64,000 nucleotides of DNA from Streptomyces sp. MJM8645 (lineage in GTDB: Bacteria; Actinomycetota; Actinomycetes; Streptomycetales; Streptomycetaceae): assembly GCF_001625365.1 (NCBI RefSeq), contig NZ_LJJF01000001.1, positions 434,001-498,000 of the forward strand, given 5' to 3'. Every line of letters starts with the position of its first letter. The first letter of the stretch is position 1. The position numbers and the translations under genes were made by a program. This document shows, piece after piece, positions 16,855 to 25,429 of the stretch. The notes below the pieces were generated by a model that was given only the letters and a program-made list of their open reading frames with translations, was not told the DNA's origin and searched no databases.

Positions 16855-18999
16855 ATGCCGACCGACGGGGAAGCGGCCGAGGACCGGGCGGCCGACACGC
16901 TGCACGGACTGGTCGAACTGCGGGCCGGGCAGGCACCGCAGGCGGTGGCCGTCCGCTGCGGCGATGCCGAGCTGACGTACGGGGAACTGGACAAGCGGGC
17001 CGACGCCCTCGCCCGCCACCTGGCGGCGCGCGGCCTGGCCCCGGGCGGCCGGGCGGCGGTGGCGCTGGGCCGCGGCACGCAGGTGTACGTCGCGCTGCTC
17101 GCGGTACTGAAGGCGGGCGCCGCGTACGTGCCGCTGGAGCCGAGCGCGCCGGACGCGCTGCTGCGGCACGTCCTGGCCGACGCCGCCCCGGACCTGGTGG
17201 TGACCGAGGAGAGCCACCGGGTGCGGCTCGCCGACGCGGGCCCGGCGCAGATCGTCTGCCTGGACACGGCCGACCTCACCGAAGCGCCGTCCGACCCGCC
17301 GGGGGCGCCCACCGGCCCGACGGACCTCGCCTGCGTCCTCTACACCTCGGGCTCCACCGGCCTGCCCACCGGGGCCCTGGTCGAGCACCGCAACCTGCTG
17401 TCCGCGTACCGGGGTTGGCGCGAGGTGTACGGGCTGTCCCCGGCGGACCGGATCCTGCAGACGTCGAGCCTGGAGTTCGACGTCTTCACCGCCGACTGGG
17501 TCCGGGCGCTGGGCTCCGGAGCCACCCTGGTGGTCGCCCCGCGCAACCTCACCCTGGACCGCACCGCCGACCTCGCCGGCCTGCCCGCTCTGGTGGCCGC
17601 CGAAGGGATCACCGTCCTGGAGCTGAACGCCCGCCTCGCGCGCCGGCTGGCCGCCCATCTCGCCCGGAGTGGCGAGCCACGAACAGGCGAACCCCTGACC
17701 GGTACGCCGCTGCCCGGTGTGCGGCTGCTCACCGTCGGCGCCGAGAAGTGGTACCTGGACGAGCAGTTGGGCCTCCAGCGGCTGCTCGGCGACGGGACCA
17801 GAGTGCTCAACGTGTACGGCCTCGCCGAGGCCGGCGTGGACAGCACCTACTTCGACGCGCAGGGCACGGCGGCCACCGGGGACGGCGAGCGGGTCTCCCT
17901 GATCGGTCGGCCGTTCCCCGGCACCCGGGTGTACGTGGTCGGCCTGAACGGCACCCCGGTGCCGCCGGGGCAGGCCGGCGAGATCGCGATCGCCGGCGGC
18001 GGCCTCGGCCGGGGCTACCTCAACCGGGCCGACGACACCCGCCACCGGTTCGTCCGGGCGGACTTCGACCCCGACGGCCGGGTACTGCTGACCGGGGACA
18101 TCGGCCGGCTCCGGGACGACGGCGTCCTGGAGTTCCTCGGCCGGGCCGCGCACGTGGTCGGGCCGGTCCCCTTCGCCCGCAAGGCCGCGGTGGTCTCCCG
18201 GGTCGCGGCGGCGGCCCGGGCCGAGGGCCGGCTGCGCGCCCACCCGGCGGTCCGGGAGGCGGTCGTGGTGGAGCTGGAGCTGCGGCCGGGCCGGCGCAGC
18301 CTGGTCGGGTACGCGGTGACCGCGCCGGACGCGGACGGGGCGGACGGCTGGTCGCTCTCCCAGTACCTGGCGGCCCAACTGCCCGGCGGCGACGTGCCCG
18401 AGGCCGTCGTCCCGGTGCCGGAGCTGCCGCGCACCCGGGCCGGAAAGCTGGACCGCGCCGCGCTACCGCTGCCGGCCCCGCCGAAACACACCGCCGCCAC
18501 CGGATCGGCGAAGGCGGGGTCGCGCGCGGGGAAGGGCGGCGGCGGCAAGGCCGGGGGCGGGCGCAGCGGCACGTCGGACCTGCCGGGCTGCGTGGTGCTC
18601 GGCTGCGTGGTGTTCTTCTCGCTCATGGCCTGGGTCAGCACCAACGTCTTCTTCCCCGGCGCGACGCAGCTCGGGGCGGTGCCCGACGCGTACCACTTCT
18701 GGTTCGAGCTGCTCTACCTGTGCGAGAACCTCGCCTTCGGCGCAGGGGTGGCCTTCCTCTTCTTCGGCTTCCCGGCGGTGCTGCGGCAGGGGCGGTCGTA
18801 CAGGCTGTCCCTGCTCACCTACCTCTCGGTGGTGTGGCTGCTGGCCTCCTGGTGGCCACAGGACAACCTGTACCGGCTCACCGACGCCACCGACTGGCCG
18901 CGCGAGACGGCGATGGTGTTCACCTTCAACGTGCCGCTGATGGCGGCCGCGCTGGTGGTGCTGATCTTCCTGATCCGGCGGCCGGCCGCCCGGCGGTGA
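16855..18999 (+). CDS. Adenylation-domain protein fused to four C-terminal membrane helices
   Basis: A 714-aa protein. Residues about 10-540 form an NRPS-type AMP-binding domain: YTSGSTGLPTG (A3, residues 162-172), SLEFDVFTADW (A4), NVYGLAEAGVDS (A5), LTGDIGRL (A7) and PRTRAGKLDR (A10, near 525-534). The usual Lys of A3 is Thr, and A8 reads GRAAHVVGPVPFARK instead of GRxDxQVKxRGxRxE, so the hinge region is degenerate. The A10 lysine is kept. No carrier-protein domain follows; instead a Gly/Lys/Ala linker leads to four helices from about residue 577. ATG 16855 is preferred (GGGGA 7 nt upstream) to ATG 16840. Possibly a membrane-bound acyl/aminoacyl adenylating enzyme; substrate unknown. Confidence 0.8.
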   Translation: MPTDGEAAEDRAADTLHGLVELRAGQAPQAVAVRCGDAELTYGELDKRADALARHLAARGLAPGGRAAVALGRGTQVYVALLAVLKAGAAYVPLEPSAPDALLRHVLADAAPDLVVTEESHRVRLADAGPAQIVCLDTADLTEAPSDPPGAPTGPTDLACVLYTSGSTGLPTGALVEHRNLLSAYRGWREVYGLSPADRILQTSSLEFDVFTADWVRALGSGATLVVAPRNLTLDRTADLAGLPALVAAEGITVLELNARLARRLAAHLARSGEPRTGEPLTGTPLPGVRLLTVGAEKWYLDEQLGLQRLLGDGTRVLNVYGLAEAGVDSTYFDAQGTAATGDGERVSLIGRPFPGTRVYVVGLNGTPVPPGQAGEIAIAGGGLGRGYLNRADDTRHRFVRADFDPDGRVLLTGDIGRLRDDGVLEFLGRAAHVVGPVPFARKAAVVSRVAAAARAEGRLRAHPAVREAVVVELELRPGRRSLVGYAVTAPDADGADGWSLSQYLAAQLPGGDVPEAVVPVPELPRTRAGKLDRAALPLPAPPKHTAATGSAKAGSRAGKGGGGKAGGGRSGTSDLPGCVVLGCVVFFSLMAWVSTNVFFPGATQLGAVPDAYHFWFELLYLCENLAFGAGVAFLFFGFPAVLRQGRSYRLSLLTYLSVVWLLASWWPQDNLYRLTDATDWPRETAMVFTFNVPLMAAALVVLIFLIRRPAARR

Positions 19000-19042
19000 C
19001 GGCTGCCCAGTCATGACGGCCTGCGCTGACGGCCTGCGCTGA
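18997..19042. repeat. Tandem repeat containing stop codons
   Basis: TGACGGC at the adenylation-gene stop is followed by two exact copies of TGACGGCCTGCGC (19014-19026, 19027-19039) and a partial third. Each unit begins with TGA. It fills the gap between two convergent genes. Confidence 0.6.
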
Positions 19043-19049
19043 TGATCGG

Positions 19050-20378
19050 TCAGCGCAGCGCCTCGAACATCCCGGCCAGCCCGTGGTGCGCGGCCGCGAG
19101 CAGCGCCTGCGCGGCGTCCAGCGCCTCGGCGCTCGGCCCGGCGAGGGCGAGGCCGACGGCGGGCTCCGGGTCGTGGCCCGCCGTCGGGATCAACGGCAGG
19201 AGGGTGACGTCGAGCCGGGCGCAGCGCGGCCGCAGCCGGTCGAGGTGGTCGTACAGCGCGCCCGGGGCGAGCCGGGCGCCGAGCGGCATCGCGTCCAGGG
19301 TGCGGACGAGGTGGCCCGGGCCCCGCACCTGGTCGAGGCGGGCCCGCAGCATGAAGGCCACGGCCGGGCCGGTGAGCCGCAGGTTGATCTCGGTGGGGGC
19401 GAGCCGGCGCTGCCGGTCGGTGACGAAGTCCACGTCGTACCAGCCGCGGTAGCCCTCGGCGGCCAGCCGCTCCCCCACCGCGAGGGCGAACCGGCGGGCC
19501 GTCCCGGCGGCGCCCCGGGGCACCGCGTCGGGGCCGACGGTGACGCCCTGGTAGCGGGTGCCGGCGACGTGCATGTCACCGGCGCCCACCGGGTGGACGG
19601 CTCCGTCGGGGCCGACCAGCGCGTCGTAGGTGAGGTCGCGCAGCCGGGCGGCCGGGCCCGGGTCGACGTGCTCCTCCAGCAGCAGGCCGCCCTGGGCGGG
19701 CAGGAGTTCGGAGCGGACCAGGCGCCGCAGCAGGGGCCGGCCGCCGCCGGCGGCGAAGAGGTCGGCCGGATCCACCACGATGGTGCCGTAGCCGCCGACG
19801 CCGTGCGGGCTCTTCAGCACGGTGGTCAGCCCCCGGGCGGCGCGGGCGGTCAGCCGGCGGGCCGCGCGGCCCCGGCCGGCCGGGCGTTCCTGCCGGGGGA
19901 CGACGATGCCCGGGTGGTCGGGGGCGAGTTCGGCGAACAGGTCGTGGGCCGCCGCCTTGGACTCGTAGCGGTGCACCGCGGCCAGTTCGGGGCCCTCGCC
20001 TTGGGCGGCGGTGCGGCCCCAGGCGACCACCGGCCGGCCGAGGGCGGCGATCCGCGCTGCCAGGGCCGGCCGTTCGGCGAGCGCCCGGGCGACCGTCCGC
20101 CCGGGCGCGACGCCGCCGTGCACCTCGACCGGGCCCCACTCCAGCTCCCGGGCCAGCCAGTCGGTCCACTCCGGGCCGACCTCGGCGGGCAGCACCAGCA
20201 GCGCGGGTTCGGGGCTGTAGCAGGTGGTCAGGCAGGCGTAGTGGTGCGCCTGCCGCAGCCGTCGGGCCCGCTGGGCGGCATCCATGTCCGGGGCGAAGAA
20301 CTGCTCGTTGAAGTCCGCGACGTTGCCCACGTGAACCGCCGCCCGCCCGCCGGTCCAGGCCCCCACCCATCCGTCCAT
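19050..20378 (-). CDS. Pre-ATP-grasp/ATP-grasp ligase-like protein
   Basis: A 442-aa protein resembling ATP-grasp ligases with an N-terminal pre-ATP-grasp domain, the type found with PGM1-like peptide ligases. The middle has SPHGVGGYGTIVV as a nucleotide loop and LLLEEHVD as the next strand. The metal site is YDVDFVTDRQRRLAPTEIN followed by LRLTGP near residues 316-340. It probably joins a carboxylate to an amine through an acylphosphate. The N-terminus (NVADFNEQFF) is soluble with no signal. It is convergent with the adenylation-domain gene (51 bp apart) and divergent from the protease at 20588. Whether the two ATP-using enzymes cooperate is inference. Confidence 0.7.
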   Translation of the reverse strand: MDGWVGAWTGGRAAVHVGNVADFNEQFFAPDMDAAQRARRLRQAHHYACLTTCYSPEPALLVLPAEVGPEWTDWLARELEWGPVEVHGGVAPGRTVARALAERPALAARIAALGRPVVAWGRTAAQGEGPELAAVHRYESKAAAHDLFAELAPDHPGIVVPRQERPAGRGRAARRLTARAARGLTTVLKSPHGVGGYGTIVVDPADLFAAGGGRPLLRRLVRSELLPAQGGLLLEEHVDPGPAARLRDLTYDALVGPDGAVHPVGAGDMHVAGTRYQGVTVGPDAVPRGAAGTARRFALAVGERLAAEGYRGWYDVDFVTDRQRRLAPTEINLRLTGPAVAFMLRARLDQVRGPGHLVRTLDAMPLGARLAPGALYDHLDRLRPRCARLDVTLLPLIPTAGHDPEPAVGLALAGPSAEALDAAQALLAAAHHGLAGMFEALR

Positions 20379-20473
20379 GGGGGCGAGCCTAGGGCCTCGT
20401 CAGGTCATGCGTCATGCGTCGGAACACGATCGGCCATATGCGGCACGGGTGTTGATTTCTGCTCACTTTTGAT

Positions 20474-20502
20474 TTGAACAGGACACAACTTGGCAAAGAT
20501 AT
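20474..20502 (+). promoter_or_regulatory. Possible promoter of the secreted metalloprotease
   Basis: TTGAAC (20474-20479) and AGATAT (20497-20502) are spaced 17 bp apart in an unusually AT-rich stretch, 86 bp before the protease start. The match to vegetative promoters is fair. Confidence 0.4.
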
Positions 20503-20587
20503 GACCATTCCTCTAGCTCTACCTGACTGATCGCCGTCAATGTCGGTCGCAGCTCTTTTCCCTGCAGCTACCCCGACTGGAGTCAGA

Positions 20588-22183
20588 GTGAGCCCCACCT
20601 CCTCCTCCCGCCGCCCCCTCGCGGCCGGAGCCATCGCGGTCGTCGCCGCCCTCGTCGCCGTCGCCGTCCCCACCGGCACGGCCTCCGCCGCCACCGGCAC
20701 GAGGGACGCCGCGATATCCCAGGCCCGCGCCAACGTCACCCACAACGCGGGGGTGTTCGGCTTCGGCGCCGGCCAGGACCTCGTCGTCAAGGACGTCGTC
20801 CTCGACGCCGACGGCACCCAGCACGTCCGCTTCGACCGCACCTACCAGGGCCTGCCGGTGGTCGGCGGTGACCTGGTCGTCCACCAGGACGCCCGCGGCC
20901 GGCTCAAGGACTCCTCCCGCGCGGCCGCCCACGACGCCGCCGTCAGGTCCACCGTCCCGAAGGTGCCCGCGCAGGCCGGCGCCGCCAACGCGCTCGCGGC
21001 CGCACCCGGCGTCCAGGACGCCACCAGCACGCCCGAACTGGTCGTCTGGGCCGCCGACGGCACGCCCCGGCTCGCCTGGCGCACCACCGTCGAGGGCACC
21101 GGCGAGCACGGCCAGCCGGCCGGCAAGGTGGTCGTCACCGACGCCACCACCGGCGAGCAGATCGAGACCTACGACGCCGAGCACCAGGCCTCCGGCACCG
21201 GCCACTCCGAGTACACCGGCGACATCACGATCGACACCACCGCCCAGAGCGGCGGCGGCTACACCCTCAAGGACGCGGTCCGCGGCCACGTCACCAAGGA
21301 CGCCAACAACGTCGCGGCGAGCGCGCTCAAGGCCAGCTCCGGCACCGCGTTCACCAGCACCACCAACGTCTGGGGCGACGGGAAGAAGTTCTCCACCGAC
21401 CGCTCCACCGCCGCCGTCGACGCCCACGCCAACACCGCCTGGACGTACGACTACTACAAGAACACCTTCGGCCGGAACGGCATCAAGAACGACGGCAAGG
21501 GCGCCACCGTCTTCGTCCACGTCGGCACCAACTGGGACAACGCCCAGTGGTCCGACAGCTGCTTCTGCATGATGACCGGCGACGGCGACGGCACCACCGA
21601 CCCCGAGCAGGTCGACCTCGACACCATGGGCCACGAGATGACCCACGGCGTCACCAGCGCCACCGCCAACCTGCGCTACAGCGGCGAGTCCGGCGGCCTC
21701 AACGAGTCCACCAGCGACATCTTCGGCACCATGGTGGAGTGGTACGCCAACAACAAGGTCGACACCCCCGACTACCTGTTCAGCGACCAGTCCACCCCGC
21801 CGTGGCTGCGCCGCTTCGACAAGCCCTCGCTCGACGGCCGGTCGGCGGACTGCTGGAGCAGCTCGGTCGGCAAGCTCGACGTGCACAACTCCTCGGGCGT
21901 CGGCAACCACTGGTTCTACCTGGCCAGCGAGGGCAGCGGCAGCAAGACCATCAACGGCTACACCTACAACAGCCCCACCTGCAACAACTCCACGGTGGCC
22001 GGCATCGGCAACCAGAAGATCGCCAAGATCTGGTACCGCGCGCTGACCGTCTACATGACCTCCACCACCACCTACAAGGGTGCCCGCACCGCCTCCCTGA
22101 GCGCGGCCAAGGACCTGTACGGCCTCAACAGCACCGAGTACAAGGCCGTCGCGGCGGCCTGGAGCGGCGTCAACGTCAACTGA
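20588..22183 (+). CDS. Secreted thermolysin-like (M4) neutral metalloprotease
   Basis: A 531-aa pre-pro-enzyme. A signal peptide with RR and an Ala/Val core ends near residue 35 (TASAAT). A FTP/PepSY-type propeptide (about 36-190, with GLPVVGGDLVVH) is followed by the catalytic domain. The zinc motif GHEMTHGVT and GGLNESTSDIFG supply His, His and Glu ligands; NHWFYLASEG carries the substrate-stabilising histidine. GTG 20588 is preferred because GGAG lies 5 nt upstream; ATG 20540 lacks an RBS and would add residues before the signal. It acts outside the cell in protein breakdown. Confidence 0.93.
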   Translation: MSPTSSSRRPLAAGAIAVVAALVAVAVPTGTASAATGTRDAAISQARANVTHNAGVFGFGAGQDLVVKDVVLDADGTQHVRFDRTYQGLPVVGGDLVVHQDARGRLKDSSRAAAHDAAVRSTVPKVPAQAGAANALAAAPGVQDATSTPELVVWAADGTPRLAWRTTVEGTGEHGQPAGKVVVTDATTGEQIETYDAEHQASGTGHSEYTGDITIDTTAQSGGGYTLKDAVRGHVTKDANNVAASALKASSGTAFTSTTNVWGDGKKFSTDRSTAAVDAHANTAWTYDYYKNTFGRNGIKNDGKGATVFVHVGTNWDNAQWSDSCFCMMTGDGDGTTDPEQVDLDTMGHEMTHGVTSATANLRYSGESGGLNESTSDIFGTMVEWYANNKVDTPDYLFSDQSTPPWLRRFDKPSLDGRSADCWSSSVGKLDVHNSSGVGNHWFYLASEGSGSKTINGYTYNSPTCNNSTVAGIGNQKIAKIWYRALTVYMTSTTTYKGARTASLSAAKDLYGLNSTEYKAVAAAWSGVNVN

Positions 22184-22206
22184 CGTACCGTCCCCGGGCG
22201 GTGGAG

Positions 22207-22230
22207 GTCAGGCGGTCAGGCGGTCAGGCG
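22207..22230. repeat. GTCAGGCG x3 across a stop codon
   Basis: Three exact 8-bp units at 22207-22214, 22215-22222 and 22223-22230. The stop codon of the M15-like gene (22224-22226) lies in the last unit, so the other two copies are just beyond the gene. Confidence 0.6.
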
Positions 22231-23252
22231 GAGAACCCCACGTGGACGTGGTCGTGGTGGGTGTCGTCGGTGAAGAACTGGTTGCCCACGCCCGGGATCG
22301 CCACCGGACCGCCCACGTTGTACGAGCCGGCGGCGGCCGCGTCCCGCATGAAGGACTCGATCAGCTGCCGGGGCGTCGACGGGTCCACCACCGCCTGACC
22401 GTCGATCCGCCAGACGTCGAAGGCCCGGCCCAGCGGATGGTCGCTGGGCCGGGTCGTACCGAAGACGTCCAACGGGTGGCCGGTCCGCACCACGCTCACC
22501 GACAGCGTGTACGGGCCGGCCAGCCGGAGCATCGCCGCCAGCACGCTGTCGTGCACGGTGCCGCTGCGCAGGTCGGCGGCCGCCTCGGGCGGCAGCTCGA
22601 TCCTCGGCTGGGCCAGCACCTGCGCCACCGCCGGGGCGGGTGAGGCGGCGGCCGGGCCCGGCTCCCCCGGGTTCAGGGCGGTGACGGTCCAGCGCGGCGC
22701 GGCCCGGCTCAGCCGGACGTCCACCGTGGTGCCGCCCTCGGCGACCGAGCCGTCGGCCCGGCGGGTCCACTGCCGGCAGACCACCAGCACGCTCGCCGAG
22801 TCCGCGAGGATCCCGCCGTACTGGGCGTCGATCACCTCCAGGCTCGCCTCGGCGGCCGTCGGGGCCAGCGGCCCGGCCCGGTCCGCCAGTTCGGGCGGCA
22901 GGCCGAGCGCCGCCACCCGGGCCCGGGCCGCCTCCACGCCCTGCCCGCCCGGCGGCCAGGCGCCGAGCGCGGCGACCAGCTCGACGGCGCGGCGCTTGAC
23001 GTCGGGCTGCACCTCGGACGGGCCGGGCTGCCAGAGCGCGGGGTTCGGCAGGGCGGAGACCGTCGGTGTCCCCGTCGGCGTCGGGGCCACCGTCCACGTC
23101 GACGTCTCCGTCGGTGTGCCGGCCGGACCCGTCGTCACCGCGGGCCGCCCGGCCCCGCTCCCGCACCCCGCCGCGCCCAGCAGCAGCGCGGCCGCACCCG
23201 CCCTCAGCACACCGCGCCGGCCCGTACCCCGGGCACCGTCTCCGCTCGTCAC
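22224..23252 (-). CDS. M15-like (D-Ala-D-Ala carboxypeptidase fold) lipoprotein
   Basis: A 342-aa exported lipoprotein. An Arg-containing n-region, Ala/Leu core and lipobox LGAAGC lie in the first 30 residues, followed by a Thr/Pro-rich linker (about 33-60). The C-terminal third has SDHPLGRAFDVWRIDG and a terminal HHDHVHVGF, the His/Asp/His zinc pattern of the M15/hedgehog peptidase fold; the catalytic Glu is not obvious. It may trim or bind peptidoglycan stem peptides. GTG 23252 is the start that puts the lipobox at the right distance. Confidence 0.75.
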   Translation of the reverse strand: MTSGDGARGTGRRGVLRAGAAALLLGAAGCGSGAGRPAVTTGPAGTPTETSTWTVAPTPTGTPTVSALPNPALWQPGPSEVQPDVKRRAVELVAALGAWPPGGQGVEAARARVAALGLPPELADRAGPLAPTAAEASLEVIDAQYGGILADSASVLVVCRQWTRRADGSVAEGGTTVDVRLSRAAPRWTVTALNPGEPGPAAASPAPAVAQVLAQPRIELPPEAAADLRSGTVHDSVLAAMLRLAGPYTLSVSVVRTGHPLDVFGTTRPSDHPLGRAFDVWRIDGQAVVDPSTPRQLIESFMRDAAAAGSYNVGGPVAIPGVGNQFFTDDTHHDHVHVGFSA

Positions 23253-23317
23253 GCGGCCAGTATGCGGCCGGGCGGCGCCCGGCGGGCGGACGCCGCCACG
23301 AGGGCCGGCCCGGGCCC

Positions 23318-23369
23318 GGCCCACGGGTCAGCCCGGCCCGTGGGTCAGCCCAGGCCATGGGTCAGCCCA
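23318..23369. repeat. 17-18-bp tandem triplication across a stop codon
   Basis: Three units of the form GGCCCAYGGGTCAGCCC at 23318-23334, 23335-23352 and 23353-23369. Each carries the complement of TGA at the same place; the one at 23362-23364 is the stop of the dehydrogenase gene. Confidence 0.6.
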
Positions 23370-24330
23370 GGCGGCGGATCGGCTCGCCGGCCAGGTAGGC
23401 CGCGATGTCCTCGACCGCCTCGCCGTAGTAGCGGCGGTAGTTGTCGCGCGACACGTACCCCAGGTGCGGGGTGGCCAGCAGCCGGGGCGCGGTGCGCAGC
23501 GGGTGGTCGGCGGGCAGCGGCTCGACGTCGAAGACGTCCACGGCGGCGCCCGCAATCCGGCCCCCGGTGAGCGCGGCCAGCAGCGCGTCCTGGTCGACGA
23601 TCGCCGCCCGGGAGGTGTTCACCAGGTACGCCTCGGGCTTCATCAGGGCGAGTTCGGCCTCGCCGAGCAGTCCCCGGGTGCGCTCGCCCAGGGCGAGGTG
23701 GATCGAGACGAAGTCGGCGCCGCTCAACAGCTCCTCCTTGCCGGCGGCCCGGCGCACGCCGACCTCGGCGGCCCGCTCGTCCGTGAGGTTCTGGCTCCAG
23801 GCCAGCACGTCCATGCCGAAGGCCAGTCCGACCCGGGCGACCAGGCCGCCGATCTTCCCCAGGCCCAGCAGCCCGAGCACCCGCCCGTGCAGGTCGGCGC
23901 CGACGGTGCTCTGCCAGGGACCGCCCTCGCGCAGCGCCGTGCTCTCCGGCACGATGCCGCGGGCCAGGCCGAGCAGCAGCGCCCAGGTCAGCTCGACCGG
24001 CGGGGTGGACGAGCTGGCCGTCCCGCAGACCGTCACGCCGTGCGCCTCAGCGGCCGCGTAGTCGATCGCCGAGTTCCGCATGCCCGAGGCGACCAGCAGC
24101 CTGAGCCTCGGCAGCCGGGCGAACAGCGAAGCCGGGAACGGCACCCGCTCGCGCAGGGTCACGACGAAGTCGAAGTCGGCCAGGGCGGCGGCGAGTTCGT
24201 CTTCCGACCCGAAGTGCTCGGAGAAGGCGGTCACCGCCACCCGGTCGGAGACCGGGGACCAGTCGACGATGCTGGTGGCGACGCCCTGGAAGTCGTCGAG
24301 GACGGCGCACCGAAGGGTCCGAAGTGTCAT
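23362..24330 (-). CDS. D-2-hydroxyacid dehydrogenase family protein
   Basis: A 322-aa NAD-dependent dehydrogenase of the phosphoglycerate dehydrogenase/formate dehydrogenase superfamily. It shows the Rossmann motif GLLGLGKIGGLVARVGLAFGM near residues 150-170, arginine in NTSRAAIVDQDAL, a glutamate in DVFDVEPLP and histidine in ATPHLGYVS, matching the catalytic Arg-Glu-His set. The substrate is not predictable; the VLDDFQGVA N-terminus is typical of an actinomycete subgroup annotated as D-2-hydroxyacid dehydrogenase. The stop lies in a tandem repeat (23318-23369). Confidence 0.88.
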   Translation of the reverse strand: MTLRTLRCAVLDDFQGVATSIVDWSPVSDRVAVTAFSEHFGSEDELAAALADFDFVVTLRERVPFPASLFARLPRLRLLVASGMRNSAIDYAAAEAHGVTVCGTASSSTPPVELTWALLLGLARGIVPESTALREGGPWQSTVGADLHGRVLGLLGLGKIGGLVARVGLAFGMDVLAWSQNLTDERAAEVGVRRAAGKEELLSGADFVSIHLALGERTRGLLGEAELALMKPEAYLVNTSRAAIVDQDALLAALTGGRIAGAAVDVFDVEPLPADHPLRTAPRLLATPHLGYVSRDNYRRYYGEAVEDIAAYLAGEPIRRLG

Positions 24331-24385
24331 GCCCGCACTCTCCCAGACGCCGGTCGGCGCCCGGCGTACCAGGCCCCGGTCCGAG

Positions 24386-24417
24386 CTGCGGATCTGCGGA
24401 TCTGCGGATCTGCGGGA
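24386..24417. repeat. CTGCGGAT x3-4 short tandem repeat
   Basis: Three exact 8-bp units at 24386-24409 and a fourth degenerate unit to 24417, between the rhomboid and dehydrogenase genes (both minus strand), about 55-90 bp upstream of the dehydrogenase start. Confidence 0.55.
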
Positions 24418-24446
24418 TCGGCCCCCGGGGGTGGACCGGCCCCCGG

Positions 24447-25169
24447 TCACACCGCGGCGGGCTGCCCGGACGGCCTGGTCCTCGTCCCGGCGGCGAGCAC
24501 CAGACCGAGCAGGCAGCCCGCCACCAGGCCGGCGCCGTGGTTGTTCCGCAGCGCGCACAGGAACAGGCCGGCCGCGGGGATGAGCAGCAGGTACCAGGTG
24601 CGCTTGAACGTGAGGCCCAGGGCGCTCCCGCGCAGCAGGCAGGTGACGGCCAGGGCGCCGAGCAGGCCGCAGACGGCCACGGAGTCGCCGCCGCCGCGCG
24701 GCGACCAGCCGGCCAGGCTCACCACGTGGGCGAGGACGCCGCTGGCGAGGAAGACGGCCAGGGTCCGCCACCATCCGAGGACCGACTCGGCGACGGCGCC
24801 GACCACGAGCAGGGCCGGCAGGTTCATCGCGATCTGCGCGATCCCGGAGGACTGCACCAGCAGGGCCGTCCCGGCCCGCCACCACTGCCCGTCGGACAGC
24901 GCACCCGGCTGCCGCATCAGATCGTCGACCAGGGTGGGCACGGCGTACTGGAGCACGGCCATCACCGCCATCAGCGCGAACAGTGCGAGGGTGGCCCGGG
25001 GCCGCCGTGCGAGGGCGGCCCGGACCACGGCGAGCACCTCGCCCGGCCCGGCGCCCGCCGGAGCGCCGGCTCCCGGGCCGACGTTGGAGCCGGCCAGCGC
25101 CAGCGCCTGAAGTCCCACGCTGACCACCACGGCAGCGCTCGCGTACAACCCGATCTCGTGCGGCGACAT
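24447..25169 (-). CDS. Rhomboid-family intramembrane serine protease
   Basis: A 240-aa membrane protein with about six to seven helices. A helix with GIAQIAMNLPALLVVGAVAE supplies the conserved Asn. The GGGDSVAVCGLLGAL segment carries the likely nucleophile serine (family motif GxSxxxxGLLG), and NNHGAGLVAGCLLG supplies the catalytic histidine in the last helix. The serine context is DSV rather than the common GASG, so activity is probable but not certain. ATG 25169 is chosen over GTG 25187 because GGGGGG lies 7 nt upstream. Confidence 0.75.
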   Translation of the reverse strand: MSPHEIGLYASAAVVVSVGLQALALAGSNVGPGAGAPAGAGPGEVLAVVRAALARRPRATLALFALMAVMAVLQYAVPTLVDDLMRQPGALSDGQWWRAGTALLVQSSGIAQIAMNLPALLVVGAVAESVLGWWRTLAVFLASGVLAHVVSLAGWSPRGGGDSVAVCGLLGALAVTCLLRGSALGLTFKRTWYLLLIPAAGLFLCALRNNHGAGLVAGCLLGLVLAAGTRTRPSGQPAAV

Positions 25170-25429
25170 CGCCGACCCCCCGTTCACCCGACCCCGGGCG
25201 CTCCCGCCCGTCGACGAGCCCCATCATCCCGGCCTGGCGGGGCCCCGGACCAGGGCGGGTGATCATGGAAACGGCATGACGGTTGTCACAGTCCCGACAG
25301 GTCCGCCGTCACGGCGCCCTCCCCCGTGGGCAGCAGCCCGCCGTCACCTCCGCCCCCGTGGATTCCGCGGGGATTCGTACATTCCCGAATCGCTGGCGGT
25401 CAGGGCAGGGCAGTGGCGATCATGACGGC

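Noticed and set aside
16855..20378. NRPS biosynthetic gene cluster
   Set aside because: There is only one degenerate adenylation domain, with no carrier, condensation or thioesterase domain nearby.
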